A stretch of DNA of 32,618 bases from contig OMZO01000021.1 in NCBI GenBank assembly GCA_900315525.1, forward strand, positions 1 to 32,618, given 5' to 3'. The stretch comes from an uncultured Prevotella sp. GTDB taxonomy: Bacteria; Bacteroidota; Bacteroidia; Bacteroidales; Bacteroidaceae. This document shows positions 1 through 8,853 of this stretch, piece by piece. The notes beneath the pieces are model-generated. The model worked only from the letters and a program-made list of their open reading frames with translations. It had not been told where the DNA came from and did no database searches. The first letter of the stretch is position 1. Each line of letters starts with the position of its first letter. The position numbers and the translations under genes are program-made.

Positions 1-131
1 GTCCACCACCAGCCGAACTCCGCATGGAGGGCTGCACAGACATTGGCCATCACGCTGATGGCCTCTTGTGTCTCGTCGATGAGTCCCTGCAGCTGTGGCA
101 GGAAGGCCTCATATTTCGCTTGTTTGTTCAT
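1..131 (-). CDS. GAF-domain free methionine-(R)-sulfoxide reductase, N-terminal fragment
   Basis: Partial gene: the ATG is at 131-129 and the reading frame stays open to the window edge, giving about 43 residues. The start MNKQAKYEAFLPQLQGLI and the later ANVCAALHAEFGWWW segment resemble the N-terminus of fRMsr proteins, small cytosolic GAF-domain enzymes that reduce free methionine-R-sulfoxide. The catalytic cysteines lie beyond the edge and cannot be checked. The ATG overlaps the stop of the upstream acyl-CoA synthetase gene as ATGA, so the two are probably translationally coupled in one transcript. Recognition rests on a short stretch, so another GAF protein is possible. Confidence 0.72.
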   Translation of the reverse strand, partial: MNKQAKYEAFLPQLQGLIDETQEAISVMANVCAALHAEFGWWW

Positions 132-2188
132 TTCTCAATCAGTATTCTTGCATCTACGGCTACGACGTCGTTCTCGTCGGCCAATAACGGGTTGATGTCT
201 ATTTCCTTAATCTCAGTGGCGAAGCGCAGCAGTGTGGAGAGTCGCACGATAATCTCAGCGTACTTCTGTTCGTTGAGTCCTTTCTGTCCTCGTGTGCCTT
301 TGATGATCTTATAGCCTCTCAGGGAGTGGATCATGGAGTAGGCTTCCCCATAGCTCAGTGGCGCCAGACCTGACGACACGTCCTTCAACACTTCCACGAA
401 GATACCACCGAGACCACAGAGCACCACATGACCGAAGCGCTCTTCATATTTTGCGCCAATGAAGAGTTCGGTACCTTTCAGCATCTTCTGTACCATCACA
501 CCCGTAGCGTCCTCGATCTGCATCATGCGCTCAAACTCCAAGGCCAGATGCTCTGGGGTGCGGATATTGAGGGTTACACCACCTACATCGCTCTTATGGA
601 CGGGACCAACCACCTTGGCGACGACAGGATAGCCTACTTTCGAGGCAAAGGCTGTGAGTTCTTCCTTGGAGGTCGAAACCATCTCGGGTACGAGCGGAAT
701 ACCGGCACAGGAAAGAATGTCGCGTACGGTCTGAGGTGAGACATAGCCGTTTTCGTGGATATCGTAGATGATTTTGTTAAGACGAGGGATGTCAATGCCG
801 TAGAGCTGCACTTCAGGTGGTGCTGGCTTTGGCGTGCGCATGACTTGTGAGAGCGCAGTGGCAAGTGTCACCTCGTCGCTGAAGTTCACGTGTCCCTTCT
901 TCAGGAACTCCTCCACCTCGGGACCTGCGGTATGCAGACTGGGTAGAATGGGGAAGACAGGCTTCTTGCAGGTCTTGATCTTACGGTCCAGCACGTCGTA
1001 GGCTTCATAGAGCTGAGTCAGTCCCGGTGTGCCGTAGATCACGGCGATGGCGTCGATATCGTCAAACTTGTTTTCGCAATAGTCGATGATTGTGGCCAGT
1101 TGTTCAGCTGTACCAGTAGCGAGGAAGTCGATGGGATTGGCCACGGAAGAACCTGCGAAGAGCTTGGTTTTCAGTTCTTCTGCTAACGGTCCGTCAATCC
1201 TCGGCACGTTCAGTCCACCCTTCGACAGAGCATCGGTAAGCATCACCCCAGGTCCGCCGGCATGTGTCACGATGGCGAAGTTCTTGCCTTGCAGTGGGGG
1301 GAGTGTGAAGATACACCCTACCGTTGTCAGTTCTTCGCGCGAGAAGCAGCGTACGATACCTGCTTTGCGGAACAGAGCCTCTACGGCAGAGTCACTGGAG
1401 GCAATGGCGCCTGTGTGGCTTGAGGCTGCACGACTGCCGCTCTCCGATGAACCAGCCTTGATGGCAGCGATGCGACAGCCCTTGCGTATCAGACTACTAG
1501 CATGGAACAGCAGTTTGTCGGGATTGGCGATGTTCTCGATATAGAGTAGTTTTACTTTGGAGTCGTTCTCGGCATCGAAATGCTCGTCCATATACTGCAA
1601 CACGTCTTCGATGCCGATCTGCTTACCATTGCCGATACTCCACACACTGTTGAACTGCAGTCCCTTGATGACGGCACTCTCCAGAATAAACACGGCTGTA
1701 GCACCAGAGCCGCTGATGAAATCGGCGCCCTGCGGACTTAGGTTCGGAACAGGCAGCGTGAAGACACTGTGGTGGTTGCGGTTCAGCAGACCGATGCAGT
1801 TAGGACCTATCAGGGCTGCCCCGTAGCGTTCGCAGGTGTCGAGGATACGTTGTTCGAGGGCGGCGCCCTCCTTCGTCTCCTCACCGAAGCCTGCTGAGAT
1901 AATCACAAAGGCGCGCACACCCTTCTCGGCACAGAGGAAGTCCACGTAGTCTGGACAGAACCGTGCTGCCACCACGAGGATCGCCAGGTCGGTCTGTGGG
2001 ATGTCCTTCACATCGTGGAAGACCTTGATGCCCTGCACCTCCTCTTCCTTGGGGTTCACGATATGCAGCTCGCCTTCGAAGCCGCCGTCCTTGATGTTAC
2101 GTACGATAGCACCACCGGGCTTATGTACATTGTTGGAGCCGCCGATGACGACAATGCTCCTAGGATGAAGTAGTTCTTGGTTAATCAT
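128..2188 (-). CDS. ADP-forming acetate/acyl-CoA synthetase, fused alpha-beta subunits
   Basis: The protein has 686 residues. An N-terminal CoA-binding Rossmann domain starts at PRSIVVIGGSNN. It is followed by succinyl-CoA-ligase-like domains carrying the conserved His258 in the SSHTGA motif, the likely phosphohistidine. The C-terminal third, roughly residues 475-686, is an ATP-grasp domain (VAKVVGPVHKSDVGGV, VMVQKM, EIDINPLL). The family converts acyl-CoA, ADP and phosphate to the free acid, CoA and ATP in the cytosol, conserving energy at the end of fermentation. I chose the ATG at 2188 because the longer reading frame begins upstream of the promoter, and MINQELLHPRSIV is the usual family N-terminus. 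The exact acyl substrate cannot be read from sequence. Confidence 0.93.
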   Translation of the reverse strand: MINQELLHPRSIVVIGGSNNVHKPGGAIVRNIKDGGFEGELHIVNPKEEEVQGIKVFHDVKDIPQTDLAILVVAARFCPDYVDFLCAEKGVRAFVIISAGFGEETKEGAALEQRILDTCERYGAALIGPNCIGLLNRNHHSVFTLPVPNLSPQGADFISGSGATAVFILESAVIKGLQFNSVWSIGNGKQIGIEDVLQYMDEHFDAENDSKVKLLYIENIANPDKLLFHASSLIRKGCRIAAIKAGSSESGSRAASSHTGAIASSDSAVEALFRKAGIVRCFSREELTTVGCIFTLPPLQGKNFAIVTHAGGPGVMLTDALSKGGLNVPRIDGPLAEELKTKLFAGSSVANPIDFLATGTAEQLATIIDYCENKFDDIDAIAVIYGTPGLTQLYEAYDVLDRKIKTCKKPVFPILPSLHTAGPEVEEFLKKGHVNFSDEVTLATALSQVMRTPKPAPPEVQLYGIDIPRLNKIIYDIHENGYVSPQTVRDILSCAGIPLVPEMVSTSKEELTAFASKVGYPVVAKVVGPVHKSDVGGVTLNIRTPEHLALEFERMMQIEDATGVMVQKMLKGTELFIGAKYEERFGHVVLCGLGGIFVEVLKDVSSGLAPLSYGEAYSMIHSLRGYKIIKGTRGQKGLNEQKYAEIIVRLSTLLRFATEIKEIDINPLLADENDVVAVDARILIEK

Positions 2189-2225
2189 AGGTGCAAAGAT
2201 AGTGCAAATCGGATAAAAAACCAAA
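2189..2225 (-). promoter_or_regulatory. Bacteroidetes promoter of the acyl-CoA synthetase gene
   Basis: On the minus strand TTTGG (2225-2221) is followed after 19 bases by TATCTTTGC (2201-2193), matching the Bacteroidetes -33/-7 pattern. Only four bases separate this box from the ATG at 2188. Transcription would therefore begin at or next to the start codon. Confidence 0.75.
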
Positions 2226-2295
2226 TTTATTTGGATATTTTTGAGATGCAGCCTATCTTCAGATGAAAATCAAAGATAATATAATATTTCATAAA

Positions 2296-2331
2296 TTTCA
2301 AATGAAATTCAAATAATTTCTTTATCTTTGC
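2296..2331 (+). promoter_or_regulatory. Promoter of the alpha-2-macroglobulin operon
   Basis: TATCTTTGC at 2323-2331 is a good -7 box. The -33 element (TTTCA near 2296) is weak. The box is followed immediately by an ATG at 2332 that would fall upstream of, or at, the transcription start. This supports the ATG at 2365 as the real start. Confidence 0.65.
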
Positions 2332-2364
2332 ATGGTTGAACCAATTAAAACATGGGATACAGGT

Positions 2365-5300
2365 ATGAAAAAGTGGTTATTAACAGTTCTAGTATTGATG
2401 ATACCAGTGTTTATTTTTGGAGAAAATTACGCTTCTCTTTGGAAGAAAGTGAGGGAGGCAGAGAAAAAGGATCTGCCTCGTGTGGAATACGAACAGCTCC
2501 AGAAGATCATGTCGAAGGCCCAGAAGGGGCGTGACTACGGTCAGCTGCTGAAAGCCCAGCTGTTGGGTGCTCAAGTGCTGTCGGAGATTTCGCCCGACTC
2601 TCTCCGTCCGGAGATACTTAGGATTAAACAGTGTTATGATAATACGACGGATGTCGTACTCCGCACGGTCTATGAGACGGTGTTGTATCGTGTCACTTCA
2701 CGCTATACTTCTTTAGGCTTCAAGGTGGATGAGCCAGAACTGACCGATGAGCTCTGCACCCAATTGGCACAGGTCAAGGAGAAAGAGTATGTGCCCTTTG
2801 TGATTGAGGGCAGTGATAGCGAGATCTTCGGTCGCGACCTCTTGAGCATCATTGGCTATGAGCTGGGTGAGTATGACGCCCTTTACCGCTATTATGAGAA
2901 GACTGGCAACCGTCGTGCGGCTTGTGTTGTGGCTCCTCATGCGTTTCGCTACGAGAAGATAGAGTTCATCGATTCGCTGCTCCGTCAGTATGGGGATCTG
3001 CCTGAGGCTGGCGAGATTGCCATCTTCCGCTATGACCGGATGTCCAGAAGTGATCGTGAACAGCGCCTTGCCTTTGCCCGTGAGGCACTAGGCAAGTGGG
3101 GCAATTGGAAGCGCATGAACTATCTGCGCAATGAGGAAAAGGAGTTGACACGTCCTGAACTTAATTTCTCCTTCGACCGTGTGGTTGTCATGCCTGATGA
3201 GTCGTGCAGACTGGTGCTGAAGGACATGCGCAACCTGCAGTCGCTCACGCTGAATGTCTATCAGCTCAATGTCGATGGTGACACCAACATCAATCCTTCG
3301 AGAGACTATGCCGAGGTAAAGAAGGTGCTGGGTGAGGTTGTCCACACCCAGACCCGCGACTATTCCGATAAGAAAGAATGGGAGTTCTATAACGACCAGT
3401 TGACGGTGCCTGTACTGCCTGTGGGCGTCTATATGATAGAGCTGATTACGCCTTCAGGCGTCAGTCCCCTGCGTCGTCTCTATTTCGTCACCGATGTCTA
3501 TGTCATCATTGAACCGCAGCCTGTCGAGGGTAATGAGCGCTACGTGGTGGTCAGTGCCCGCACTGGTCAGCCTATTGCCGGTGCCCATCTGCGCATCCGC
3601 AATTATCGCACCTATGAGGAATATAAAGACTATCAGGGTGTGACCGATGAGAAGGGTGAGTACATCTTTGATGGTCATGATCTGATACGCTATCGTCGTG
3701 AGGTTTTCGCCTATACCGACGCCGATCGTGCCTGTCCTGACAGAAGCAGCCATGGCTCCTATTATTACCATCCGGCTGCGCATAGCGAGTCGCGTGTCAA
3801 TATCTACACCGACCGCAGCATCTATCGTCCAGGACAAACCGTCCATGTCTCTGCGCTGACCTATCAGGTGAAGCGTGGCTTCGAATTGTCGGTCTCTGCT
3901 GAGCAGAAACTCATGTTCAGACTCTATGATGCCAATCACAAGCAGGTGGACCAGAAAGAGGTCACGACCGATGCCTATGGTGTGGCTGCTGTCGATTTCA
4001 CATTGCCTGCCTCCGGTCTGACGGGTTCCTTCAGAGTGGAAGTGGGTGATGAGCGCCACTACATCCGTGTTGAGGAGTATAAACGTCCTACGTTCTACGT
4101 GGAGTTCCCGGAAGTGAAGACGGCCTATGCCGCTGGTGATACGTTGCCTGTGAAGGGTGTCGCGATGAGTTATGCCGGTGTCCCTGTACAGGAGGGTAAG
4201 GTGTCGTATAAGATCATGCGCCGCACGGCCTTCTGGTGGTGGACCTATAGCCATTACTGGAGTAGGGCTGTCGTGGGCTATGGAAACGATGGTGACGAGA
4301 TTGCCCATGGTGAGGCTGTGACCGATGAGAAAGGTCAGTTTGTCATCGACCTGCCGCTGATACTGCCGAAGAGTGCCGATCCGGCTTTCTATAATTTCGT
4401 GGTGACAGCTGACGTGACCGACAAGGCTGGTGAGACCCGTAGTGGTCAACTGTCTCTGCCGCTTGGCAATCGTAAGACGGCGCTGACGGTCGATCTGCCA
4501 CAACAGATCCTTGCCGATGATCATCCCCAGGTAACCGTCAAGCTGATGAATGCCGCAGGACAGTCGGTCAAGGCAAAGGTCCGCTATCAGATCGACGATG
4601 CCGCCTGGCAGACTGTAGATACTGACAAACCCTTCGCTCTGCCCGTAACCAAGCTCGCCAGTGGCTCTCACCTCATGAAGATAGTCTGCGAACAGGATAC
4701 ATTGGAGCGTAAGTTCGTGCTATTCTCACTCGACGATCAGGTGCCTGCTACTAAGACCGACGACTGGTTCTATCAGTCCTCAGAGCAGTTCCCTGCCGAT
4801 GGTGGTCCTGTTACCATTCAGGTAGGCTCTTCCGATGACGACGTTCACATCGTCTATAGTGTCTTTTCTGGCAGCAACCTCATTGAACGTGGTGCTGTTG
4901 ACAGGTCAAACCGCCTGTTCAACCTCAAGTTGACTTACGAGGAGACCTATAAGAATGGCTTGATGCTGACCTTCGCCTGGGTGAAGAATCAGCATTGCTA
5001 CACGCATACTGCCCAGATACGACGTCCTTTGCCCGACAAACAACTGAAACTGCAGTGGACTACGTTCCGCGACCGTCTGAAACCAGGACAGCAAGAGGAA
5101 TGGACGCTCTCTGTCAGTGATGCTGCCGGTAAGCCTGTCGATGCCCAGTTGATGGCTACGCTCTACGACAAGAGCCTCGATCAGATTGCTCCCCACGGAT
5201 GGACGCTGACACCCTCCATCAATGTACCGCTGCCTTCAGCCTACTGGCAATTTCCTACCTATGGCGCGGTATCGGGTTTCGAACATAAGAGTCTGAAGCT

Positions 5301-7776
5301 GCTCGATGTCAGTGAACTCCTGTTCAGCAAGCTCGACGAATCGGTGATCCCTTCGCCTTACCATGGTCGTGTTCGTTCAAGAGGAAGCTATGATATGGTC
5401 TATGAGACTGCGATGATGCCCGCACCTTCACCTGTGATGCTCGAGAAGAAGATGATGGTTGCCAATGCTGAGGCCGCTGCTGATAGTAAGCAGGAAGAGG
5501 CAGCACCTGAGGAGGCAGAGCAGATGGAGATACGCGAGAACCTCAACGAGACCGCCTTCTTCTATCCCCAGCTCACCACCGATGAACAAGGTCGCATAGC
5601 CATTAAGTTCACGTTGCCCGAGTGTCTCACCACCTGGCGGTTCCTTGGTGTGGCCCATACGAAGGATATGTCTTATGGCAGCATCGAGGCTTCTGCCGTT
5701 GCTCAGAAGGAAGTGATGATCCAACCCAACGTGCCACGCTTCCTGCGCGATGGTGACAAGGCAGTGATAGCTGCCCGCATCCATAGTCTGGCAGAGAAGA
5801 ATCTCACGGGTTCGGCCCGTCTGCGTCTGCTCGATGCTGAGACAAACGCTGTGGTGTGTGAATGGACTCAACCCGTCACCCTCAAGGCTGGTGCTACAGC
5901 CGACGTCGCGTTCCCCGTCGATGTCGTCAGCGATGGTCTCTCTGCCCATCCGTTACTGGTGTGTCAGATGACAGTCAGCGGCAACGGCTTCTCCGATGGT
6001 GAACAGCACTATCTGCCCTTGTTGCCTGCTACGGAGCGTGTCCTTGTCACCCGTCCGATCTCACAGCATCAGCCTGGTACAGTCACCTTCGATCTGGCCC
6101 AGTTGATTCCCGCTGATGCCACCCAGTCGCGTCTGACGGTCGAATATACCGACAATCCTGCCTGGCTGATGGTACAGTCGCTGCCCACGCTCGGCATGCC
6201 TTCTGATGATAATGCCATCTCCCTGGCTGCCGCCTGGTATGCCAACGGACTCGGTCGCTATATCGTCCAGCAACAGCCCGAGGCCAAGAAGGCCTTCACG
6301 TTGTGGAAGCAGGAAGGAGCAGAAGGCACTTCACTCGTCAGCCAGCTCGAACAGAATCAGGAACTGAAGGATGTCGTGCTGAATGAGACACCATGGGTGC
6401 TCGATGCCGACAATGAGACCCATCAGAAGCAGTTGCTCGCCGACTTCTTCGACGATAATCTGATGCAGAACCGTCTCACTTCTGTGATTGATAAGTTGCG
6501 CCAGCTGCAACGCTCCGACGGTTCGTGGTCTTGGTGGCCTGGTATGTCCGGTTCCTTCTATATGACGGTGGCCGTCTCTGAGATGCTCGTCCGTCTGAAC
6601 GATCTTGCCGGTGCTCAGCAGGAGTCTGCCCGATTGCTCGACAAGGCCTTTGACTTCATGGGTAAGGAGATGGTTGAGGAAGTGAAGAATCTGAAGAAGC
6701 TTGAGAAGGAGGGCAATGAGGTCGGCTTCCCCAGTTTCAAGGCCCTCCAGTGGCTTTATATGGTGGCTCTCGACGGTAGGGAACTGCCCTCAGACGTGAA
6801 TCGTGCCAACGACTACCTGCTGAAGCTCCTGAAGAAAGATATACGCAACCAGACGATGTACGAGAAAGCCCTCTCGGCAGTCATCTTCTCGAAGTTCGAA
6901 CCGAAGCGTGCCCTCGAATATATACAGTCGCTCAAGGAATATACCGTCTATCGTGAGGATATAGGACGCTACTACGACACCCAGCGTGCCGGCTACTCTT
7001 GGTTCGACTACACCATCCCGACACAGACCGTCGCCATCGAGGCCCTGAAGCGCATCACGCCCGACGACCTACAGACTGTCCGTGAGATGCAGCGCTGGCT
7101 CCTGCAGGAGAAGCGTACGCAGGCTTGGGATACGCCCGTCAACAGTGTCAATGCTGTCTATGCCTTCCTGATGGGGCAGGAGAGTCCGCTCACCGTCGCG
7201 ACGGCTCACGCCCAGATGAAGATCGACGGTCGCCAGTTGGAGACGCCGAAGCCCACGGCTGCCATCGGCTACGTGAAGACCAGTGTGCCCGCTACCGCCA
7301 AGACACTCACGGTCGAGAAGACCTCAGAAGGCACCTCTTGGGGTGCTGTCTATGCGCAGTTCCTGCAGCCTGCCCGTCACATCAAGGACGATGCCAGCGG
7401 TCTCACTGTGACCCGTGAACTGCTGACGGCTGATGGCAAACCCTTGACCGATCCTGTCGTCGGTGCCCGTGTGAAGGTGCGCATCACCATTGATGCCGAC
7501 CGTGACTACGACTTCGTACAGGTCATCGACAAGCGTGCTGCCTGCATGGAACCCGTTCGCCAACTGAGTGGCTACCGCAATGGCTACTACTGTGCGCCGA
7601 AGGACAATGCCACCTGCTATTACTTCGATATGATGGGCAAGGGCCGTCACACGATTGAGACAGAGTACTATATCGACCGTACTGGAACCTACGAGACGGG
7701 TGCCTGCACCGTGCAGTGTGCCTATGCGCCTGTGTTCCACGGTATCACTAAATCGCAAACTATCATCATTAAATAA
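2365..7776 (+). CDS. Bacterial alpha-2-macroglobulin family protein (thioester-less)
   Basis: Very large exported protein of 1803 residues. MKKWLLTVLVLMIPVFIFG is a signal peptide, and no lipobox cysteine is visible. The middle carries repeated beta-sandwich MG domains (for example VNIYTDRSIYRPGQTVHVSA). A charged, low-complexity bait-like stretch follows at about residues 1017-1060 (EAAADSKQEEAAPEEAEQ). The A2M core domain comes next (NETAFFYPQLTTDEQG, TWRFLGVAHT), then an alpha-helical thioester-domain region. At the thioester position the protein reads GMPSDDNAIS (1277-1286) instead of a C-x-E-Q motif, so covalent trapping is unlikely. Known relatives are periplasmic protease traps or surveillance proteins. 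The start at 2365 was chosen from the promoter position and the signal peptide. It is the first gene of a tight operon. Confidence 0.93.
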   Translation: MKKWLLTVLVLMIPVFIFGENYASLWKKVREAEKKDLPRVEYEQLQKIMSKAQKGRDYGQLLKAQLLGAQVLSEISPDSLRPEILRIKQCYDNTTDVVLRTVYETVLYRVTSRYTSLGFKVDEPELTDELCTQLAQVKEKEYVPFVIEGSDSEIFGRDLLSIIGYELGEYDALYRYYEKTGNRRAACVVAPHAFRYEKIEFIDSLLRQYGDLPEAGEIAIFRYDRMSRSDREQRLAFAREALGKWGNWKRMNYLRNEEKELTRPELNFSFDRVVVMPDESCRLVLKDMRNLQSLTLNVYQLNVDGDTNINPSRDYAEVKKVLGEVVHTQTRDYSDKKEWEFYNDQLTVPVLPVGVYMIELITPSGVSPLRRLYFVTDVYVIIEPQPVEGNERYVVVSARTGQPIAGAHLRIRNYRTYEEYKDYQGVTDEKGEYIFDGHDLIRYRREVFAYTDADRACPDRSSHGSYYYHPAAHSESRVNIYTDRSIYRPGQTVHVSALTYQVKRGFELSVSAEQKLMFRLYDANHKQVDQKEVTTDAYGVAAVDFTLPASGLTGSFRVEVGDERHYIRVEEYKRPTFYVEFPEVKTAYAAGDTLPVKGVAMSYAGVPVQEGKVSYKIMRRTAFWWWTYSHYWSRAVVGYGNDGDEIAHGEAVTDEKGQFVIDLPLILPKSADPAFYNFVVTADVTDKAGETRSGQLSLPLGNRKTALTVDLPQQILADDHPQVTVKLMNAAGQSVKAKVRYQIDDAAWQTVDTDKPFALPVTKLASGSHLMKIVCEQDTLERKFVLFSLDDQVPATKTDDWFYQSSEQFPADGGPVTIQVGSSDDDVHIVYSVFSGSNLIERGAVDRSNRLFNLKLTYEETYKNGLMLTFAWVKNQHCYTHTAQIRRPLPDKQLKLQWTTFRDRLKPGQQEEWTLSVSDAAGKPVDAQLMATLYDKSLDQIAPHGWTLTPSINVPLPSAYWQFPTYGAVSGFEHKSLKLLDVSELLFSKLDESVIPSPYHGRVRSRGSYDMVYETAMMPAPSPVMLEKKMMVANAEAAADSKQEEAAPEEAEQMEIRENLNETAFFYPQLTTDEQGRIAIKFTLPECLTTWRFLGVAHTKDMSYGSIEASAVAQKEVMIQPNVPRFLRDGDKAVIAARIHSLAEKNLTGSARLRLLDAETNAVVCEWTQPVTLKAGATADVAFPVDVVSDGLSAHPLLVCQMTVSGNGFSDGEQHYLPLLPATERVLVTRPISQHQPGTVTFDLAQLIPADATQSRLTVEYTDNPAWLMVQSLPTLGMPSDDNAISLAAAWYANGLGRYIVQQQPEAKKAFTLWKQEGAEGTSLVSQLEQNQELKDVVLNETPWVLDADNETHQKQLLADFFDDNLMQNRLTSVIDKLRQLQRSDGSWSWWPGMSGSFYMTVAVSEMLVRLNDLAGAQQESARLLDKAFDFMGKEMVEEVKNLKKLEKEGNEVGFPSFKALQWLYMVALDGRELPSDVNRANDYLLKLLKKDIRNQTMYEKALSAVIFSKFEPKRALEYIQSLKEYTVYREDIGRYYDTQRAGYSWFDYTIPTQTVAIEALKRITPDDLQTVREMQRWLLQEKRTQAWDTPVNSVNAVYAFLMGQESPLTVATAHAQMKIDGRQLETPKPTAAIGYVKTSVPATAKTLTVEKTSEGTSWGAVYAQFLQPARHIKDDASGLTVTRELLTADGKPLTDPVVGARVKVRITIDADRDYDFVQVIDKRAACMEPVRQLSGYRNGYYCAPKDNATCYYFDMMGKGRHTIETEYYIDRTGTYETGACTVQCAYAPVFHGITKSQTIIIK

Positions 7777-8831
7777 TGAAACGACTGATTTTACCATTGC
7801 TGATGTTACCGGCCTTAGTGCCGGCATCGGCTCAGAAATTGAATGTTGAAAAAACAACCATCGAGTGCGGACGCACAGGCTATCAGCAGCCCGTCACCGC
7901 CACCTTCGAAATGCAGAATAAGGGGCATCGCCGCCTCGTGATCCAGAGTATCAAACCCGACTGCGGCTGTACGGCTGTCGACTATCCCCGTGAGGTCCCT
8001 GCCGGTCAGAAGTTCACGGTCAAGATGACCTACGATGCCCGTCAGCTGGGTCATTTCTATAAGATGGCTGCTATTACATGTAACGGCTCTAAAACGCCAG
8101 TCTGGCTCACGATGCGTGGCGTCGTCGTCACCGATGCGCAGGACTTCTCTGGCTCCTATCCGTTCACGATGGACGGTCTGATGCTCGATAAGGATGAACT
8201 CGAGTTCGACGATGTCAACCGTGGCGATGCGCCTGTACAGGAGATTCACATCTTTAACAACGGCGAATCGACGATGACACCCAGTCTGATGCATCTGCCA
8301 CCGTATCTCTCGGCCGTTGTCTCACCCGAGCGTCTGGCTCCCGGCCACAGTGGTGTCATCACCGTGATGCTGAATTCCGCACTGCTCCGCGACTACGGTC
8401 TCACGCAGACCAATGTCTATCTGGCCCAGCAGCTCGGCGACAAGGTGAGCACCGACAGAGCCCTTGGTGTCTCCGTCGTCCTGTTGCCCGACCTGAAGCA
8501 GTTCATGGATGCCAACAAGTCGCTGGCTCCTCGGTTGCAGATCTCTTCTACCGATATCGATTTCACCTCGTTCGAAGGTAAGTCGAAGAAGAAGGAGATT
8601 GTCACCCTCACCAATACCGGTCAGTCGCCGCTGAAAATCTCCTCCATGCAGCTCTTCACCAGTGGACTGAAGGTGACGCTCTCCGACCGTGAGATTGCCC
8701 CGGGAAAGACTGCAGAGCTTGAGATCATTGGCACCGCCTCAGAACTCCAACAGTTGCGCAAGCGTCCGCGTATTCTGATGATCACCAACGATCCTGACCA
8801 TGCCAAGGTGGTCATCAACATCCGGAAATAA
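7776..8831 (+). CDS. Exported DUF1573-containing protein
   Basis: Predicted protein of 351 residues with signal peptide MKRLILPLLMLPALVPASA. Two or more immunoglobulin-like DUF1573 units are visible. The first runs from about residue 25 and contains the family signature IKPDCGCTAVDYP and AGQKFTVKMTYDA. A later repeat near residues 250-340 has FTSFEGKSKKKEIVTLTNTG and APGKTAELEI. DUF1573 proteins are common periplasmic or surface proteins in Bacteroidetes and their role is not established. The ATG shares one base with the stop of the alpha-2-macroglobulin gene (TAATG), so the two are likely translationally coupled and may act together in the cell envelope. Confidence 0.88.
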   Translation: MKRLILPLLMLPALVPASAQKLNVEKTTIECGRTGYQQPVTATFEMQNKGHRRLVIQSIKPDCGCTAVDYPREVPAGQKFTVKMTYDARQLGHFYKMAAITCNGSKTPVWLTMRGVVVTDAQDFSGSYPFTMDGLMLDKDELEFDDVNRGDAPVQEIHIFNNGESTMTPSLMHLPPYLSAVVSPERLAPGHSGVITVMLNSALLRDYGLTQTNVYLAQQLGDKVSTDRALGVSVVLLPDLKQFMDANKSLAPRLQISSTDIDFTSFEGKSKKKEIVTLTNTGQSPLKISSMQLFTSGLKVTLSDREIAPGKTAELEIIGTASELQQLRKRPRILMITNDPDHAKVVINIRK

Positions 8832-8853
8832 CCCTCAATGATCAATTCACAAA

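Noticed and set aside
2332-2364. Upstream ATG of the alpha-2-macroglobulin frame
   Set aside because: It directly abuts the TATCTTTGC box and would lie at or before the transcription start. The ATG at 2365 gives a regular signal peptide.
3454-4671. Long minus-strand open frame of 405 codons inside the alpha-2-macroglobulin gene
   Set aside because: It runs opposite a clear coding frame, has an unnatural Ile/His/Arg-rich composition and no recognisable motif or promoter. It is a by-product of codon bias in the real gene.
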